DNA from: Pseudomonadota bacterium
GTDB taxonomy: Bacteria > Pseudomonadota > Alphaproteobacteria > Reyranellales > Reyranellaceae
Reading direction: 5' to 3'
NCBI GenBank assembly: GCA_018242505.1
Contig: JAFEBU010000066.1
Location: 1 to 48,956 of the forward strand
DNA length: 48,956 nucleotides
In this document: one piece after another, positions 1 through 8,403 of the stretch
Position numbering within the stretch: position 1 is the first letter of the stretch
Layout: the number at the start of each line of letters is the position of its first letter
Translations under genes and position numbers: made by a program
Notes under the pieces: model-generated
Databases searched by the model: none
Seen by the model: the letters and a program-made list of their open reading frames with translations, nothing else
What the model was told of the DNA's origin: nothing

Positions 1-282
1 AACGTGCTGATCGCCGACGAGGTCCAGCAGCGTGGGACGATCGATCACACGCCGGTCTATCCGCGCGAGGTCGTGAAGCGGGCGCTTGATCTCGGCGCAG
101 CCGCGCTGATCCTGGTGCACAACCACCCGTCGGGAGATCCGAAGCCCTCGCGCGACGACATCGAGATGACGAAGGAGATCCGCAAGGCTGCCGAAGCGCT
201 CGGGATATCGATCCACGACCACTTGGTGATCGGCCGCAAGGGCCATGCGAGCTTCCGGAGCCTGGGACTTCTGGGAGCATGA
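1..282 (+). CDS. radC: RadC/JAB-domain protein, C-terminal part
   Basis: This is the C-terminal end of a RadC-family protein; the frame is open from base 1, so the start lies outside the window. The roughly 93 visible residues hold the complete JAMM zinc signature H-x-H-x7-S-x2-D (His40, His42, Ser50 and Asp53 of the visible part), followed by a DHLVIG strand and a SFRSLG tail as in RadC. RadC was historically linked to DNA repair, but its molecular role is not settled. The TGA overlaps the ATG of the next gene by four bases (ATGA), which suggests translational coupling. Confidence 0.9.
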   Translation, partial: NVLIADEVQQRGTIDHTPVYPREVVKRALDLGAAALILVHNHPSGDPKPSRDDIEMTKEIRKAAEALGISIHDHLVIGRKGHASFRSLGLLGA

Positions 283-770
283 AGCGCCAAGGATCGCCGG
301 AGTCTGGTCTCGTCACGGCGGAATGTCTTTGCGGCGCCGTCCGACTTGAAATCGACTTTCCCGCGCGCTGGGCGTGGCACGACCATACTTCGGCGAGCAG
401 ACGCGCTCACGGTTCGGCCTATGCCACTTATGTCGGCAGCTGGCGCAAGCGCTTTCGAATAACAAAGGGCGCACGCAAGGTCATGCGCTATGAGGACGAG
501 GCCGCAGGAGCGGCGCGCAGCTTCTGCGGGCGCTGCGGCACTCCGCTTTTCTACGAACGCACACGCTCGCCGCATATGGTGAACATCCCCCGCGCCCTCT
601 TTCAGAGCCGCACCGGCCGCCAGCCCCTGTATCATGTCGGCATTTCGGAGCTGCAGGATTGGACATACATGGGCGGAGCGCTTGTTCCGCTGAAAGGCTT
701 TCCGGGCGTCGTCTGGGAGCGCCCGAGGAGAAGGCGCTCCCGTAAAGAGGCTTGTTCTGATCCGAAGTAG
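279..770 (+). CDS. GFA-like (glutathione-dependent formaldehyde-activating) family protein with altered catalytic zinc site
   Basis: The 163-residue product has the GFA fold signature: an N-terminal CxCG (Cys16, Cys18) and a central FCGRCGTPL (Cys83, Cys86), which together form the structural zinc site of the family. The usual second site (CHC-x2-C before Arg-Arg) is replaced here by His34-Asp-His36 and Ser40 before Arg41-Arg42, so the catalytic cysteines are absent while the surrounding sequence is intact. Classical Gfa binds glutathione and formaldehyde; this variant more likely has another or no catalytic role. The C-terminus is rich in arginine and lysine. It overlaps radC by four bases and may be co-transcribed with it. 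Confidence 0.8.
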   Translation: MKRQGSPESGLVTAECLCGAVRLEIDFPARWAWHDHTSASRRAHGSAYATYVGSWRKRFRITKGARKVMRYEDEAAGAARSFCGRCGTPLFYERTRSPHMVNIPRALFQSRTGRQPLYHVGISELQDWTYMGGALVPLKGFPGVVWERPRRRRSRKEACSDPK

Positions 771-1006
771 ATCGCGCGCACATCCCGGATTTCCACATCC
801 GGGACCTTCCGCGCATGCGGACAGGAGCAGCACAGGTCGGTCCATGGTCTCGACTGCATGTTCCTGGCGCCGCCAGGCAAGCCTGCGTGGGGCGGGCAAT
901 GAGTCCTTTGTGGGGCAAGTGCGGATCCGACTCGATCCGGGATTGAACCGCAAGCCCGCTGTCGTATCTTTGTCACCATAACCCGAACAAATGGAATATC
1001 GGTGCC

Positions 1007-3211
1007 ATGTCGACCGAGACCCTGACTGCCCCCCACGGCACTCGAACGACAGCCCATGAAACGCTCGACGAGCTACCGTTCTATATCGCCGCCACAGCAA
1101 CCGCGGCCGGTCCGCGCTGGACGCTGAAGCACGATGATGCCTTTGTCGTAGTCGACGGCCTCGGCAACATCGGCGCATCGGGCGGCTCCGACGGCCTTTT
1201 CTTCAAGGACACGCGCTTCCTGTCCCGGCTGGAATTGCGGATGAACGGGCTGCAGCCGCTACTGCTGGGCTCGAATGTCCGCGACGACAACAGCTCGTTC
1301 TCGGCCGACCTCACCAATCCGGACTTCGAAAGCGACGGCAAGATCGTCCTTCCGAAGGACCTGGTCCATATCGGACGGACGCTCTTCCTGTGGCGCGCCA
1401 CAGCCTATCAACGCCTGGCGGTCACCAATCACGGCGACCGGAGCGTCAGCCTCACTCTGTCGCTTTTCTATGACAGCGACTTCGCCGACCTGTTCGAGGT
1501 GCGCGGCATGCGCCGCCGCCGCCGGGGCAATTCCATTCCGACGAAAGCCAGCGTCGACCGCGTGTTGTTCGAATATGTCGGGCTCGATGGGGTCGTCCGC
1601 AGCACGGAGCTGACATTCAGCCCGCGTCCGACGACCCTGACTGCCAACGAGGCGGTCTACCGTCTTGAGCTGGCGCCGGGTGAGACTCGACTGATCTACG
1701 TCTCGATCGGGTGCAATCGACCCGCCAACCAGCGGCCAGTGCCGTTTCTCAAGGGTCTGCTCGAGTCCCGGCGCGAGTTGCGTACGGCTGCCTTCGGCAC
1801 GACCACGATCGAAACCTCCAATGCGCTCTTCAACGAGGTCCTGTGCCGCTCGACTGCCGACTTGCGCATGCTGATGACGGAGACGCCCGAAGGACGTTAC
1901 CCCTATGCCGGCACGCCCTGGTATTCGACGACGTTCGGGCGCGACGGGCTTGTCACGGCACTGCAATTGCTGTGGTACGATCCCGGCGTCGCCCGCGGCG
2001 TGTTGCGCCGGCTCGCCGCCCATCAGGCGACGGAGACCAATGCGCGCTCCGACGCGCAGCCAGGCAAGATCCTGCATGAAATGCGCGGCGGCGAAATGGC
2101 GGCGCTGGGCGAAGTGCCGTTCTCGCTTTACTACGGCAGTGTCGATGCAACGCCGCTCTTCGTCCTGCTCGCCGGCCTCTATGCCGAGCGGACTGGCGAC
2201 ATCGAAACGATCAAGGCGCTGTGGCCGGCCATCGAGGCCGCCCTCGGATGGATCGACGGCCTCGGCGACCCCGATCGCGACGGCTTCGTCGAATATTGCC
2301 GGGCAACCGATCTCGGGCTCGTCAATCAGGGCTGGAAGGATTCCTACGACGCCATCTTCCATGCCGACGGCCGGCTGGCCGAGGGGCACATCGCCTTGGC
2401 CGAGGTCCAGGGCTATGTCTTCGCCGCCAAGACCGTGATCGCCCGTTGCGCACGGCGGCTGGATCGCGTCGAGCAGGGCCAACGGCTGGAAGCCGAGGCG
2501 CGGCGACTGGCCGAACGGTTCGAGGCAGCCTTCTGGTGTCCGGACCTCGGCACCTATGCCTTGGCGCTCGACGGCAATAAGCAACCCTGCCGCGTCTCGA
2601 CATCGAATGCAGGGCAGCTCCTGTTCACGGGCATCGTGTCGCCGGATCGAGCGGCCGAGGTCGCATCGGGCCTGCTCGGGCCGCGCTTCTTCTCGGGCTG
2701 GGGCATCCGCACCGTCGCGCAAGGCGAAGCGCGCTACAACCCCATGTCCTATCATAACGGCTCGATCTGGCCGCACGACAACGCGCTGATTGCCCTCGGC
2801 CTTGCGCGCTACGGCCTTAAGGGTGCAGTCGAGACGTTGTTCAAGGGCCTGTTCGATGCCGCAACCTACATGGACCTGAGGCGCCTGCCTGAACTTTTCT
2901 GCGGCTTCCGCCGCCTGCCCAATCGCGGCCCGACCCTCTACCCTGTCGCCTGCTCGCCGCAGGCCTGGGCGAGCGCTACGCCTTTCTCGTTGATCGAAGC
3001 GGCCCTCGGCCTGCAGTTCGATCCCGCACACGAGGAAATTCGGCTTTGCAATCCGTGTCTGCCCTCGTTTCTCGACAGTGTCGAGTTGCGCAGCCTGCAG
3101 CTCAACGGGTCGAGCGTCGACCTCAAGGTTCGGCGCCACCGCCATGACGTTTCCGTCGAGATCACGCGGCAAAGCGGCCATGCCAAGATCTCGATCGCCT
3201 CGTCGCGCTGA
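1007..3211 (+). CDS. Amylo-alpha-1,6-glucosidase / glycogen debranching enzyme family
   Basis: The 734-residue protein has the two-part layout of bacterial debranching-type glucosidases. An N-terminal beta-rich GDE domain contains the GLFFKDTRFLSR motif around residue 57. A C-terminal (alpha/alpha)6 barrel of the MGH1-like type contains TTFGRDG near residue 306, GWKDS near 441 (where the acidic catalytic residue of the family is expected) and YHNGSIWPHDN near 581. It should remove alpha-1,6 branches from glycogen-like glucans, or act on a related oligosaccharide, in the cytoplasm. No other glycogen gene is in the window, so the natural substrate is open. The start ATG follows a 236-bp spacer in which no gene is visible. 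Confidence 0.9.
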   Translation: MSTETLTAPHGTRTTAHETLDELPFYIAATATAAGPRWTLKHDDAFVVVDGLGNIGASGGSDGLFFKDTRFLSRLELRMNGLQPLLLGSNVRDDNSSFSADLTNPDFESDGKIVLPKDLVHIGRTLFLWRATAYQRLAVTNHGDRSVSLTLSLFYDSDFADLFEVRGMRRRRRGNSIPTKASVDRVLFEYVGLDGVVRSTELTFSPRPTTLTANEAVYRLELAPGETRLIYVSIGCNRPANQRPVPFLKGLLESRRELRTAAFGTTTIETSNALFNEVLCRSTADLRMLMTETPEGRYPYAGTPWYSTTFGRDGLVTALQLLWYDPGVARGVLRRLAAHQATETNARSDAQPGKILHEMRGGEMAALGEVPFSLYYGSVDATPLFVLLAGLYAERTGDIETIKALWPAIEAALGWIDGLGDPDRDGFVEYCRATDLGLVNQGWKDSYDAIFHADGRLAEGHIALAEVQGYVFAAKTVIARCARRLDRVEQGQRLEAEARRLAERFEAAFWCPDLGTYALALDGNKQPCRVSTSNAGQLLFTGIVSPDRAAEVASGLLGPRFFSGWGIRTVAQGEARYNPMSYHNGSIWPHDNALIALGLARYGLKGAVETLFKGLFDAATYMDLRRLPELFCGFRRLPNRGPTLYPVACSPQAWASATPFSLIEAALGLQFDPAHEEIRLCNPCLPSFLDSVELRSLQLNGSSVDLKVRRHRHDVSVEITRQSGHAKISIASSR

Positions 3212-3270
3212 TTCGCCACGGAACCGGCACCGCGATCAGGAGTTATTCGACCGGCCTTGGAGGGCGCGGA

Positions 3271-3825
3271 ATGGGCGGGATCTTACGACGGGTCGCAGGT
3301 GCGGCGGTATTTGCGGCTCTGGCTGCTGTTGGCAGTGCTGTCGCCCAAAGTCCACCATCCACTTCGCCAGCACCGGATTCGCCATCATCGAGCGAGTCGC
3401 CAACGGCACCCGCGCGCCCCGAGCCTGACCCTGCGGTCCCGTCCCCTTCGGCCCCGCATCCGACAGCGGCTGAAAGTCCCAGCAGCACCTCGATCACCGT
3501 TATCGGCAGCCGCGAGGTGCAGAACATTATGGGCAACGAGGTGCGCAGCCAGAACGACGAAAGCATGGGCCGCATCGTCGATGTGATCGTGGACGGCGAA
3601 GGCAAGCCGCGTGCGGCAATCATCGATTTCGGTGGCTTCCTGGGCGTTGGCAGCCGCAAGATCGCCGTGGACTGGAAGGCGCTGCGCTTCGTCCCCAGCG
3701 CCAGCAAGCGCTACAGCATCGTGCTTGCCCTCACACGCGAGCAGGTGAAGGCCGCACCCGAATACAAGGATGGCCAGCCGATCGTCATCCTCGGCGCCTC
3801 GGGAAGTCTCGAGCCCATTCCCTAA
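3271..3825 (+). CDS. Exported PRC-barrel domain protein
   Basis: The 184-residue product starts with a clear Sec signal peptide (Met-Gly-Gly-Ile-Leu-Arg-Arg, an Ala/Val-rich core, then Ala-Val-Ala-Gln). A Pro/Ser/Ala-rich linker covers roughly residues 27-72. A PRC-barrel follows to the end, recognisable by the GNEVRSQNDESMGRIVDV strand-turn and the AAIIDFGGFLGVGSRKIAV repeat. PRC-barrels are small beta domains known from RimM and photosynthetic reaction centre H; exported ones in alphaproteobacteria are common but poorly characterised. Its stop and the next start overlap in TAATG, which points to co-expression with the MFS gene. Confidence 0.85.
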   Translation: MGGILRRVAGAAVFAALAAVGSAVAQSPPSTSPAPDSPSSSESPTAPARPEPDPAVPSPSAPHPTAAESPSSTSITVIGSREVQNIMGNEVRSQNDESMGRIVDVIVDGEGKPRAAIIDFGGFLGVGSRKIAVDWKALRFVPSASKRYSIVLALTREQVKAAPEYKDGQPIVILGASGSLEPIP

Positions 3826-5051
3826 TGGCTCCGTCGCGACGCAGTCTGCGCGGCCTCGACTGGTTCGCGTTCTTCGTCGCCGATGTCCAGACCGGCTTCG
3901 GCCCATTCGTTTCGGTCTATCTCACAGCGGAGAAATGGACTCAGGTCGATATCGGGCTGGTACTTTCGGTGGCCGGCGTTGTGTCTCTCGTGGGCCAAAT
4001 CCCGGCCGGAAGATTGCTCGATGCCGCACGCTCCGAACGCCTGGTCGCGGCGGTCGCAGTCGGACTGATCAGCGCAAGCGCCATCGCCTATGCCGCCTGG
4101 CCGATCTTCCCGGTCGTACTGGCCGCGGCCTGTCTGCATGCGGCTGCGAGCTGCCTGCTGGGACCCGCGATCGCTGCCATCAGCCTCGGCCTGGTCGGGC
4201 CGCGGCAGATCGGCGAGCGGTTCGGCCGAAATGCCCGCTTCCAGTCGATCGGTGCTGGCCTGTCGGCGGCCGTAATGGGTGCGGTCGGCTACCTTCTGGA
4301 GCCGCGTGCGGTCTTCCTCGTGACCGCTTCGCTGCTGATCCCGACCTGGATGGCGCTACGCTTCATCGAGCCCCGCGAGATCGATCCCGAGCGAGCCCAC
4401 GGGGCCAGTCCGCGCGAACCGCAGGACCATCCGCCGATCCGCCTCCGGAGCCTCGTTACGAAACCACTCATCGTCTTCGGCTGCGCGATCCTCCTCTTCC
4501 ATCTCGCCAACGCCGCCATGCTTCCGCTGATGGGCAGCGTACTCACGAAGCGGTCGAGCGAGTGGGCCACGGTCCTGATCGCGGCGTGCTTGGTCGGTCC
4601 GCAGCTCGTCGTAGCGCTCTGTTCGCCCTGGGCCGGCCGCCAGGCACAACGGCTGGGCCGACGGCCGATTCTGCTGGCCGGACTGGCCGCGTTGCCGATC
4701 CGGGGCATCCTGTTCGCGACCGTAAGCGATCCTTATCTTCTGGTGGTCGTGCAGCTTCTCGACGGTATTACCGCCACCGTTTTCAGCGTCATGGTCCCGC
4801 TGACCATCGCCGACCTGACGCGCGGCACCGGGCGCTTCAACCTGACCCTGGGATTGGTCGGCACGATGATGGGAATTGGCGCGTCGCTCAGCCCCACGCT
4901 GGCCGGCTACATCACCGACGTCTACGGCAGCTCGACGGCTTTCTTCACCCTTGCAGCGATCGCCTTTGTCGGCGTCAGCGTCGTCGCGCTGCTGATGCCC
5001 GAGACGCGGCCCCGCGATCCGGAAACCGTCACCGAAGATGGCCGCGAATGA
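3825..5051 (+). CDS. Major facilitator superfamily transporter
   Basis: The 408-residue protein is almost entirely hydrophobic, with about twelve predicted membrane helices in two halves separated by a charged loop near residues 185-210 (rich in Glu, Arg and Pro). Small-residue-rich helices and the GRxLGRRP-type loop after helix 8 (RQAQRLGRRPILLAG) match MFS drug or metabolite transporters. The substrate cannot be deduced. The start codon overlaps the stop of the PRC-barrel gene. The last 23 bases overlap the convergent hydrolase gene on the other strand. Confidence 0.85.
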   Translation: MAPSRRSLRGLDWFAFFVADVQTGFGPFVSVYLTAEKWTQVDIGLVLSVAGVVSLVGQIPAGRLLDAARSERLVAAVAVGLISASAIAYAAWPIFPVVLAAACLHAAASCLLGPAIAAISLGLVGPRQIGERFGRNARFQSIGAGLSAAVMGAVGYLLEPRAVFLVTASLLIPTWMALRFIEPREIDPERAHGASPREPQDHPPIRLRSLVTKPLIVFGCAILLFHLANAAMLPLMGSVLTKRSSEWATVLIAACLVGPQLVVALCSPWAGRQAQRLGRRPILLAGLAALPIRGILFATVSDPYLLVVVQLLDGITATVFSVMVPLTIADLTRGTGRFNLTLGLVGTMMGIGASLSPTLAGYITDVYGSSTAFFTLAAIAFVGVSVVALLMPETRPRDPETVTEDGRE

Positions 5052-5916
5052 AGGCGCCGGCTTTGGCCAGGGCCCGGCGACCGTCGGTAAGGCCTGCGTT
5101 CCACAACGGCCAAGCGTGGATCATGTGCGGCCAGACCTCGAGCGTCACGGAAACGTTGGCGGCCCCTGCCGCTTCGGCGAAGCGTGTCGCATCCGCCAAG
5201 AGGGTCTCGTCGCCGCCGACCTGGATGAGCGTCGGCGGCAAGCTGCGAAGATCGGCGAAAAGAGGCGACAAACGCGGATCGCGCCGATCCATGCCTGCCG
5301 GCGCATAGGCATCGGCCAGTTCGCTGAGATAGCCTTTGTGGATCAGCGGATCGACCGGGTCCTTGGTCGTCATGGTCGCGCCGGACTGGGTAAGATCGGT
5401 CCAGGGTGAAACCAGCCAGGCACAAGCCGGACCTTCCTCGCCGGCCGCATGCAGGGCATTGATCAGCACTGCCGACAAGCCGCCGCCTGCGCTGTCGCCG
5501 CCGACGGCGATTTGTCGTGCAGCGATGCCCTGACGGCGCAACCAACGCCAGGCCGCGAGCGCATCGTCCAGCGCCGCCGGAAACGGATGCTCCGGCGCCA
5601 GGCGATAGGCAACAGCGAGTGTGCGTATCGCGGCGGCCCGTCCTGCCTCGGTCACCATTCCACGATGGCTGAGGATAGAGCCGGAGCAATAGCCGCCGCC
5701 GTGGAAGAACATCAGGACATGGCCGGGGTCGGCCCCCGGCGCCGTCGACCATTCGCCCGGTACACCATCGAGATCGACGGCCTGCAGCTTCACGTCCGGC
5801 GCGGCCGGCCAATGTGCGCCCACTTCCTCGATCCGTTGCCGCCTCGCCGGCCAACCGACCGGCCGCGGCTTGGCGCCCAGCAATGCCCGGATCGCTTCAA
5901 CCTCGCTGTGGCTCAT
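5029..5916 (-). CDS. Alpha/beta hydrolase of the hormone-sensitive-lipase family
   Basis: The 295-residue protein has the HSL-family set: an oxyanion HGGG at residues 72-75, the nucleophile in GDSAGGG (Ser142), an acid in the VGGDETLL segment and a His in PHMIHAW. The YRLAPEHPFPAAL block after the first strand is typical of acetyl-esterase and arylesterase members. It should hydrolyse small carboxylic esters in the cytoplasm. The frame is open further upstream to 5985, but the Met at 5916 (Met-Ser-His-Ser) begins where family similarity starts. It is convergent with the MFS gene and divergent from the DUF72 gene. Confidence 0.87.
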   Translation of the reverse strand: MSHSEVEAIRALLGAKPRPVGWPARRQRIEEVGAHWPAAPDVKLQAVDLDGVPGEWSTAPGADPGHVLMFFHGGGYCSGSILSHRGMVTEAGRAAAIRTLAVAYRLAPEHPFPAALDDALAAWRWLRRQGIAARQIAVGGDSAGGGLSAVLINALHAAGEEGPACAWLVSPWTDLTQSGATMTTKDPVDPLIHKGYLSELADAYAPAGMDRRDPRLSPLFADLRSLPPTLIQVGGDETLLADATRFAEAAGAANVSVTLEVWPHMIHAWPLWNAGLTDGRRALAKAGAFIRGHLR

Positions 5917-5996
5917 CGGCCTCCCCGCATTGGGCGACGAAGGTAAGACAAGGCGGCAGAGTTTGTCATATGGTTCGCCCTTCACGGGAGTTTCCT

Positions 5997-6734
5997 ATGG
6001 CAGGCAAGATCCGTATCGGTATCGGCGGCTGGACCTTCGAGCCATGGCGCGGCGTCTTCTACCCCAAGGACCTGACGCAGAAGCGCGAGCTGGAATATGC
6101 CAGCCGCAAGCTTACCTCGATCGAGATCAACGGCACGTACTATTCGAGCTTCAAGCCGGCAAGCTGGGCAAAGTGGCGCGACGAGACTCCGGACGGCTTC
6201 GTGTTCGCCATGAAGGCATCGCGCTTTTGCACCAACCGGCGCGTTCTCGCCGAAGCGGCCGAATCGGTCGGCCGGTTCGTCGGCCAGGGCCTGGTGGAAT
6301 TGCGTGACCGGCTGGGCCCGATCAACTGGCAGTTCATGGGCACCAAGAAGTTCGATCCGGACGACATCGAAGCCTTCCTGAAGCTGCTACCGCGCGAAGT
6401 CGGCAAGCTGCCGCTGCGCCATGCCTTGGAAGTGCGACATCCGAGCTTCAAGGACGAGCGCTTCTATGAACTCTGTCGCAAATACAATGCCGCCATCGTC
6501 TATGCCCACGACAAGAGCTTTCCGGAGATCGACGAGCCGACCGCCGACTTCACCTATGCCCGCCTGATGGGCACTCAGGAGAAAGTGAAGACCGGCTACA
6601 AGCCGGCCGAGCTCGACCAGTGGGCCAAAAAGGCCAAAACCTGGGCGAAGCGGGGCGATGCCTTCGTCTACATCATCTCCGGCGCCAAAGTGCGCAATCC
6701 GGCCGCCGCGCAGGCGCTGATCGAAAGGATCTAG
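5997..6734 (+). CDS. DUF72 family protein
   Basis: The 245-residue product begins with the DUF72 hallmark IGIGGWTFEPWRGVFYP. It also carries the later family blocks EINGTYYSSFKPASWAKWRDETP, LEVRHPSF and YARLMG, consistent with a TIM-barrel-like fold. The biochemical function of DUF72 is unknown. The frame is open upstream from 5814, but the ATG at 5997 follows a CGGGAG ribosome-binding site by six bases and starts directly before the conserved domain. The C-terminal segment reads YIISGAKVRNPAAA where many members have a FNND-type motif, so this is a somewhat divergent member. Confidence 0.85.
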   Translation: MAGKIRIGIGGWTFEPWRGVFYPKDLTQKRELEYASRKLTSIEINGTYYSSFKPASWAKWRDETPDGFVFAMKASRFCTNRRVLAEAAESVGRFVGQGLVELRDRLGPINWQFMGTKKFDPDDIEAFLKLLPREVGKLPLRHALEVRHPSFKDERFYELCRKYNAAIVYAHDKSFPEIDEPTADFTYARLMGTQEKVKTGYKPAELDQWAKKAKTWAKRGDAFVYIISGAKVRNPAAAQALIERI

Positions 6735-6742
6735 CCTGGCCC

Positions 6743-6790
6743 TTGACAGGGTTGTCTTCGCGGCCCAATAGTTAACATCATGGTTAACTA
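6743..6790 (+). promoter_or_regulatory. Promoter and start-codon-overlapping operator of the ArsR-type regulator
   Basis: A consensus -35 hexamer TTGACA lies at 6743-6748. A perfect inverted repeat follows: TAGTTAAC (6769-6776), six bases ATCATG, then GTTAACTA (6783-6790). The spacer contains the ATG start (6780), so the right arm encodes the first residues after Met. The left arm lies where a -10 box would be expected for initiation close to the ATG. Binding of the encoded repressor here would block transcription of the whole five-gene run. The autoregulation is an inference; the palindrome itself is seen directly. Confidence 0.65.
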
Positions 6791-7199
6791 TAAAGAAGCA
6801 AGCCTCGATCGCACTTTCTCCGCCCTGGCCGATCCGACGCGCCGCGCGCTGCTTGCGCGGCTCGACGAAGAGCAGAGCGTCACGGTGAGCGAGCTTGCCC
6901 GGCCCTTCCCCGTGTCCCTGCCCGCCATCATGAAGCACCTCGACGTGCTTTCGGATGCGGGTCTGATCGTGCGGACCAAGACCGGCCGTACGGTTGCGTG
7001 TCAGTTGAGCCCGGCGCCCATGGAGCAAGCGATGGAATGGCTCGCCCGATACGAACGCTACTGGACCGACCAGCTCGACCGTCTCGCCGCTTTCCTGGAG
7101 CAGGATCAATGGCAACCAAGCCCAGCCTCACCCTCAAGCGCCAGCTCAAGGCCCCGCCGGAAAAAGTCTACCAAGCCTGGACGCAGCCGGAGCAAATGA
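6780..7199 (+). CDS. ArsR-family winged-helix transcriptional regulator
   Basis: The 139-residue protein has the ArsR/SmtB-type winged helix: LADPTRRALLARL in helix 2, then SVTVSELARPFPVSLPAIMKHL as the helix-turn-helix and GLIVRTKTGRTV as the wing. No metal-binding Cys cluster is present. This subgroup is normally found directly before an AHSA1/SRPBCC gene, as here. The last 30 residues are Ser/Pro/Arg/Lys-rich and are encoded in the 91 bases that overlap the next gene, so the tail may be unstructured. It probably represses its own operon through the palindrome covering its start codon. Confidence 0.9.
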   Translation: MVNYKEASLDRTFSALADPTRRALLARLDEEQSVTVSELARPFPVSLPAIMKHLDVLSDAGLIVRTKTGRTVACQLSPAPMEQAMEWLARYERYWTDQLDRLAAFLEQDQWQPSPASPSSASSRPRRKKSTKPGRSRSK

Positions 7200-7540
7200 T
7201 CCGTTGGTGGGGTGTCACGCCTCACCCGAACAAGCCGATTGCCGAGACCGATCTGCGGGTCGGCGGCCATTTTCGGGTGCAGTTCTGGGGGCAGAACGGC
7301 GAACACCACAGTGTGGGTGGCCGCTACCGCGAGGTCGTGCCGAACCGGAAGCTGTCGTTCACCTGGGCATGGCAGAGCACGCCCGAACGGGAGTCGCTGG
7401 TCACCATCGATATCGTACCGGCAAACGACGGCAGCATACTCACCCTCACGCATGAGCAGTTCGCCGACGAGACGGCGCGCGACGACCACCGCAAAGGCTG
7501 GAACCACGCGCTCGACAACCTGGAGAAGCTGTTCCCATGA
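7109..7540 (+). CDS. AHSA1/SRPBCC domain protein
   Basis: The 143-residue product is a complete SRPBCC (Bet v 1-like) domain of the AHSA1 type: LKRQLKAPPEKVYQAWTQPEQMIRWWG at the start, GGHFRVQFWG in the middle, SFTWAWQ, and a C-terminal helix GWNHALDNLEKLF. The fold forms a deep hydrophobic cavity; ligands for this subgroup are unknown. The frame is open upstream to 6998, but ATG 7109 is preceded by GGAG (7097-7100), and the domain starts there. The gene overlaps the regulator's 3' end by 91 bases in another frame and the next gene by four bases (ATGA). Confidence 0.9.
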   Translation: MATKPSLTLKRQLKAPPEKVYQAWTQPEQMIRWWGVTPHPNKPIAETDLRVGGHFRVQFWGQNGEHHSVGGRYREVVPNRKLSFTWAWQSTPERESLVTIDIVPANDGSILTLTHEQFADETARDDHRKGWNHALDNLEKLFP

Positions 7541-8391
7541 CGCTCGATTTCTATCGCCAGCCCATCGATTTCAGCGATCCAAATGGGCTCGCCCATTTGT
7601 TCGCGGACCTGCCGGCAGGACCCGCAGGCACCGCCGGGGTCGTGCAGGGTCTCCTCATGCATGAGCATGTCGCTCCTGCCTACGGAGTCGCGCTGAGCGA
7701 CCGGCAGCATGCCGAAGCGCATATCCGGTCAGCCGCCCGCATGCTGCAGAGCATCGTCACCCATGATCCGCGGCCCCTGGCCGAGGCCCGTCCGGCCCGG
7801 GAGCGACAAGTCGGCGTCTGCCGTCACTTCACCCTGCTGCAAGTCGCGATGCTGCGCAGCCAAGGCCTGCCGGCTCGTGCACGCTGCGGCTTTGGCGCCT
7901 ACTTCGAGCCGGGCAAGTTCCTCGACCACTGGGTCACAGAGTACTGGAACGAGGAACAGCGACGCTGGGTCATGGTCGACGCGCAGATGGATCCACGTCA
8001 ACGCGAGCTTTTCCGAATTGCCTTCGATCCGCTCGACATGCCGCAGGGGCAATTCCTGATCGCCGGCGAGGCCTGGGCGCTCTGCCGCGAAGGCGCCGCC
8101 GATCCGCAGGCCTTCGGCATCCTCGATATGCACGGCCTTTGGTTCATCGCCAGCAACGTGATCCGCGATCTCGCGGCGCTCAACAATCGCGAGATGCTGC
8201 CGTGGGATGGCTGGGGCGCCATGGTCATGGATGATCGCAAGATCGACCTCGAGCTGATCGATCGGGTCGCCGCACTCACCCGCGCGCCCGATGCGCATTT
8301 CGACGAGCTGCGCGCGGCCTATCGCGATCCGCGCCTCGCCGTACCCGCCACAGTGTTCAACCACGTTCTCAACCGTCAGGAAGCCGCCTGA
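7537..8391 (+). CDS. Transglutaminase-like domain protein
   Basis: The 284-residue protein shows the catalytic triad pattern of the transglutaminase-like superfamily: Cys95 in GVCRHFTLL, His131 in LDHWVTEYW and Asp148 in VMVDAQMDP. Upstream there is a mainly helical region. The C-terminal part after residue 165 (LIAGEAWALCREG, GLWFIASNVIRDLAALN) has no motif I can name. In bacteria such proteins are proteases or peptide-modifying enzymes more often than true transglutaminases. There is no signal peptide, so it should act in the cytoplasm. It is the third gene of the ArsR-led run and is translationally coupled to the SRPBCC gene. Confidence 0.8.
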   Translation: MTLDFYRQPIDFSDPNGLAHLFADLPAGPAGTAGVVQGLLMHEHVAPAYGVALSDRQHAEAHIRSAARMLQSIVTHDPRPLAEARPARERQVGVCRHFTLLQVAMLRSQGLPARARCGFGAYFEPGKFLDHWVTEYWNEEQRRWVMVDAQMDPRQRELFRIAFDPLDMPQGQFLIAGEAWALCREGAADPQAFGILDMHGLWFIASNVIRDLAALNNREMLPWDGWGAMVMDDRKIDLELIDRVAALTRAPDAHFDELRAAYRDPRLAVPATVFNHVLNRQEAA

Positions 8392-8403
8392 AAGGAGAGA
8401 CCC

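Noticed and set aside
1259..3181. Open frame of 640 codons on the minus strand antisense to the debranching enzyme gene
   Set aside because: It mirrors the GC3 pattern of a clear plus-strand gene, has no recognisable domain and no ribosome-binding site; it is a shadow frame.
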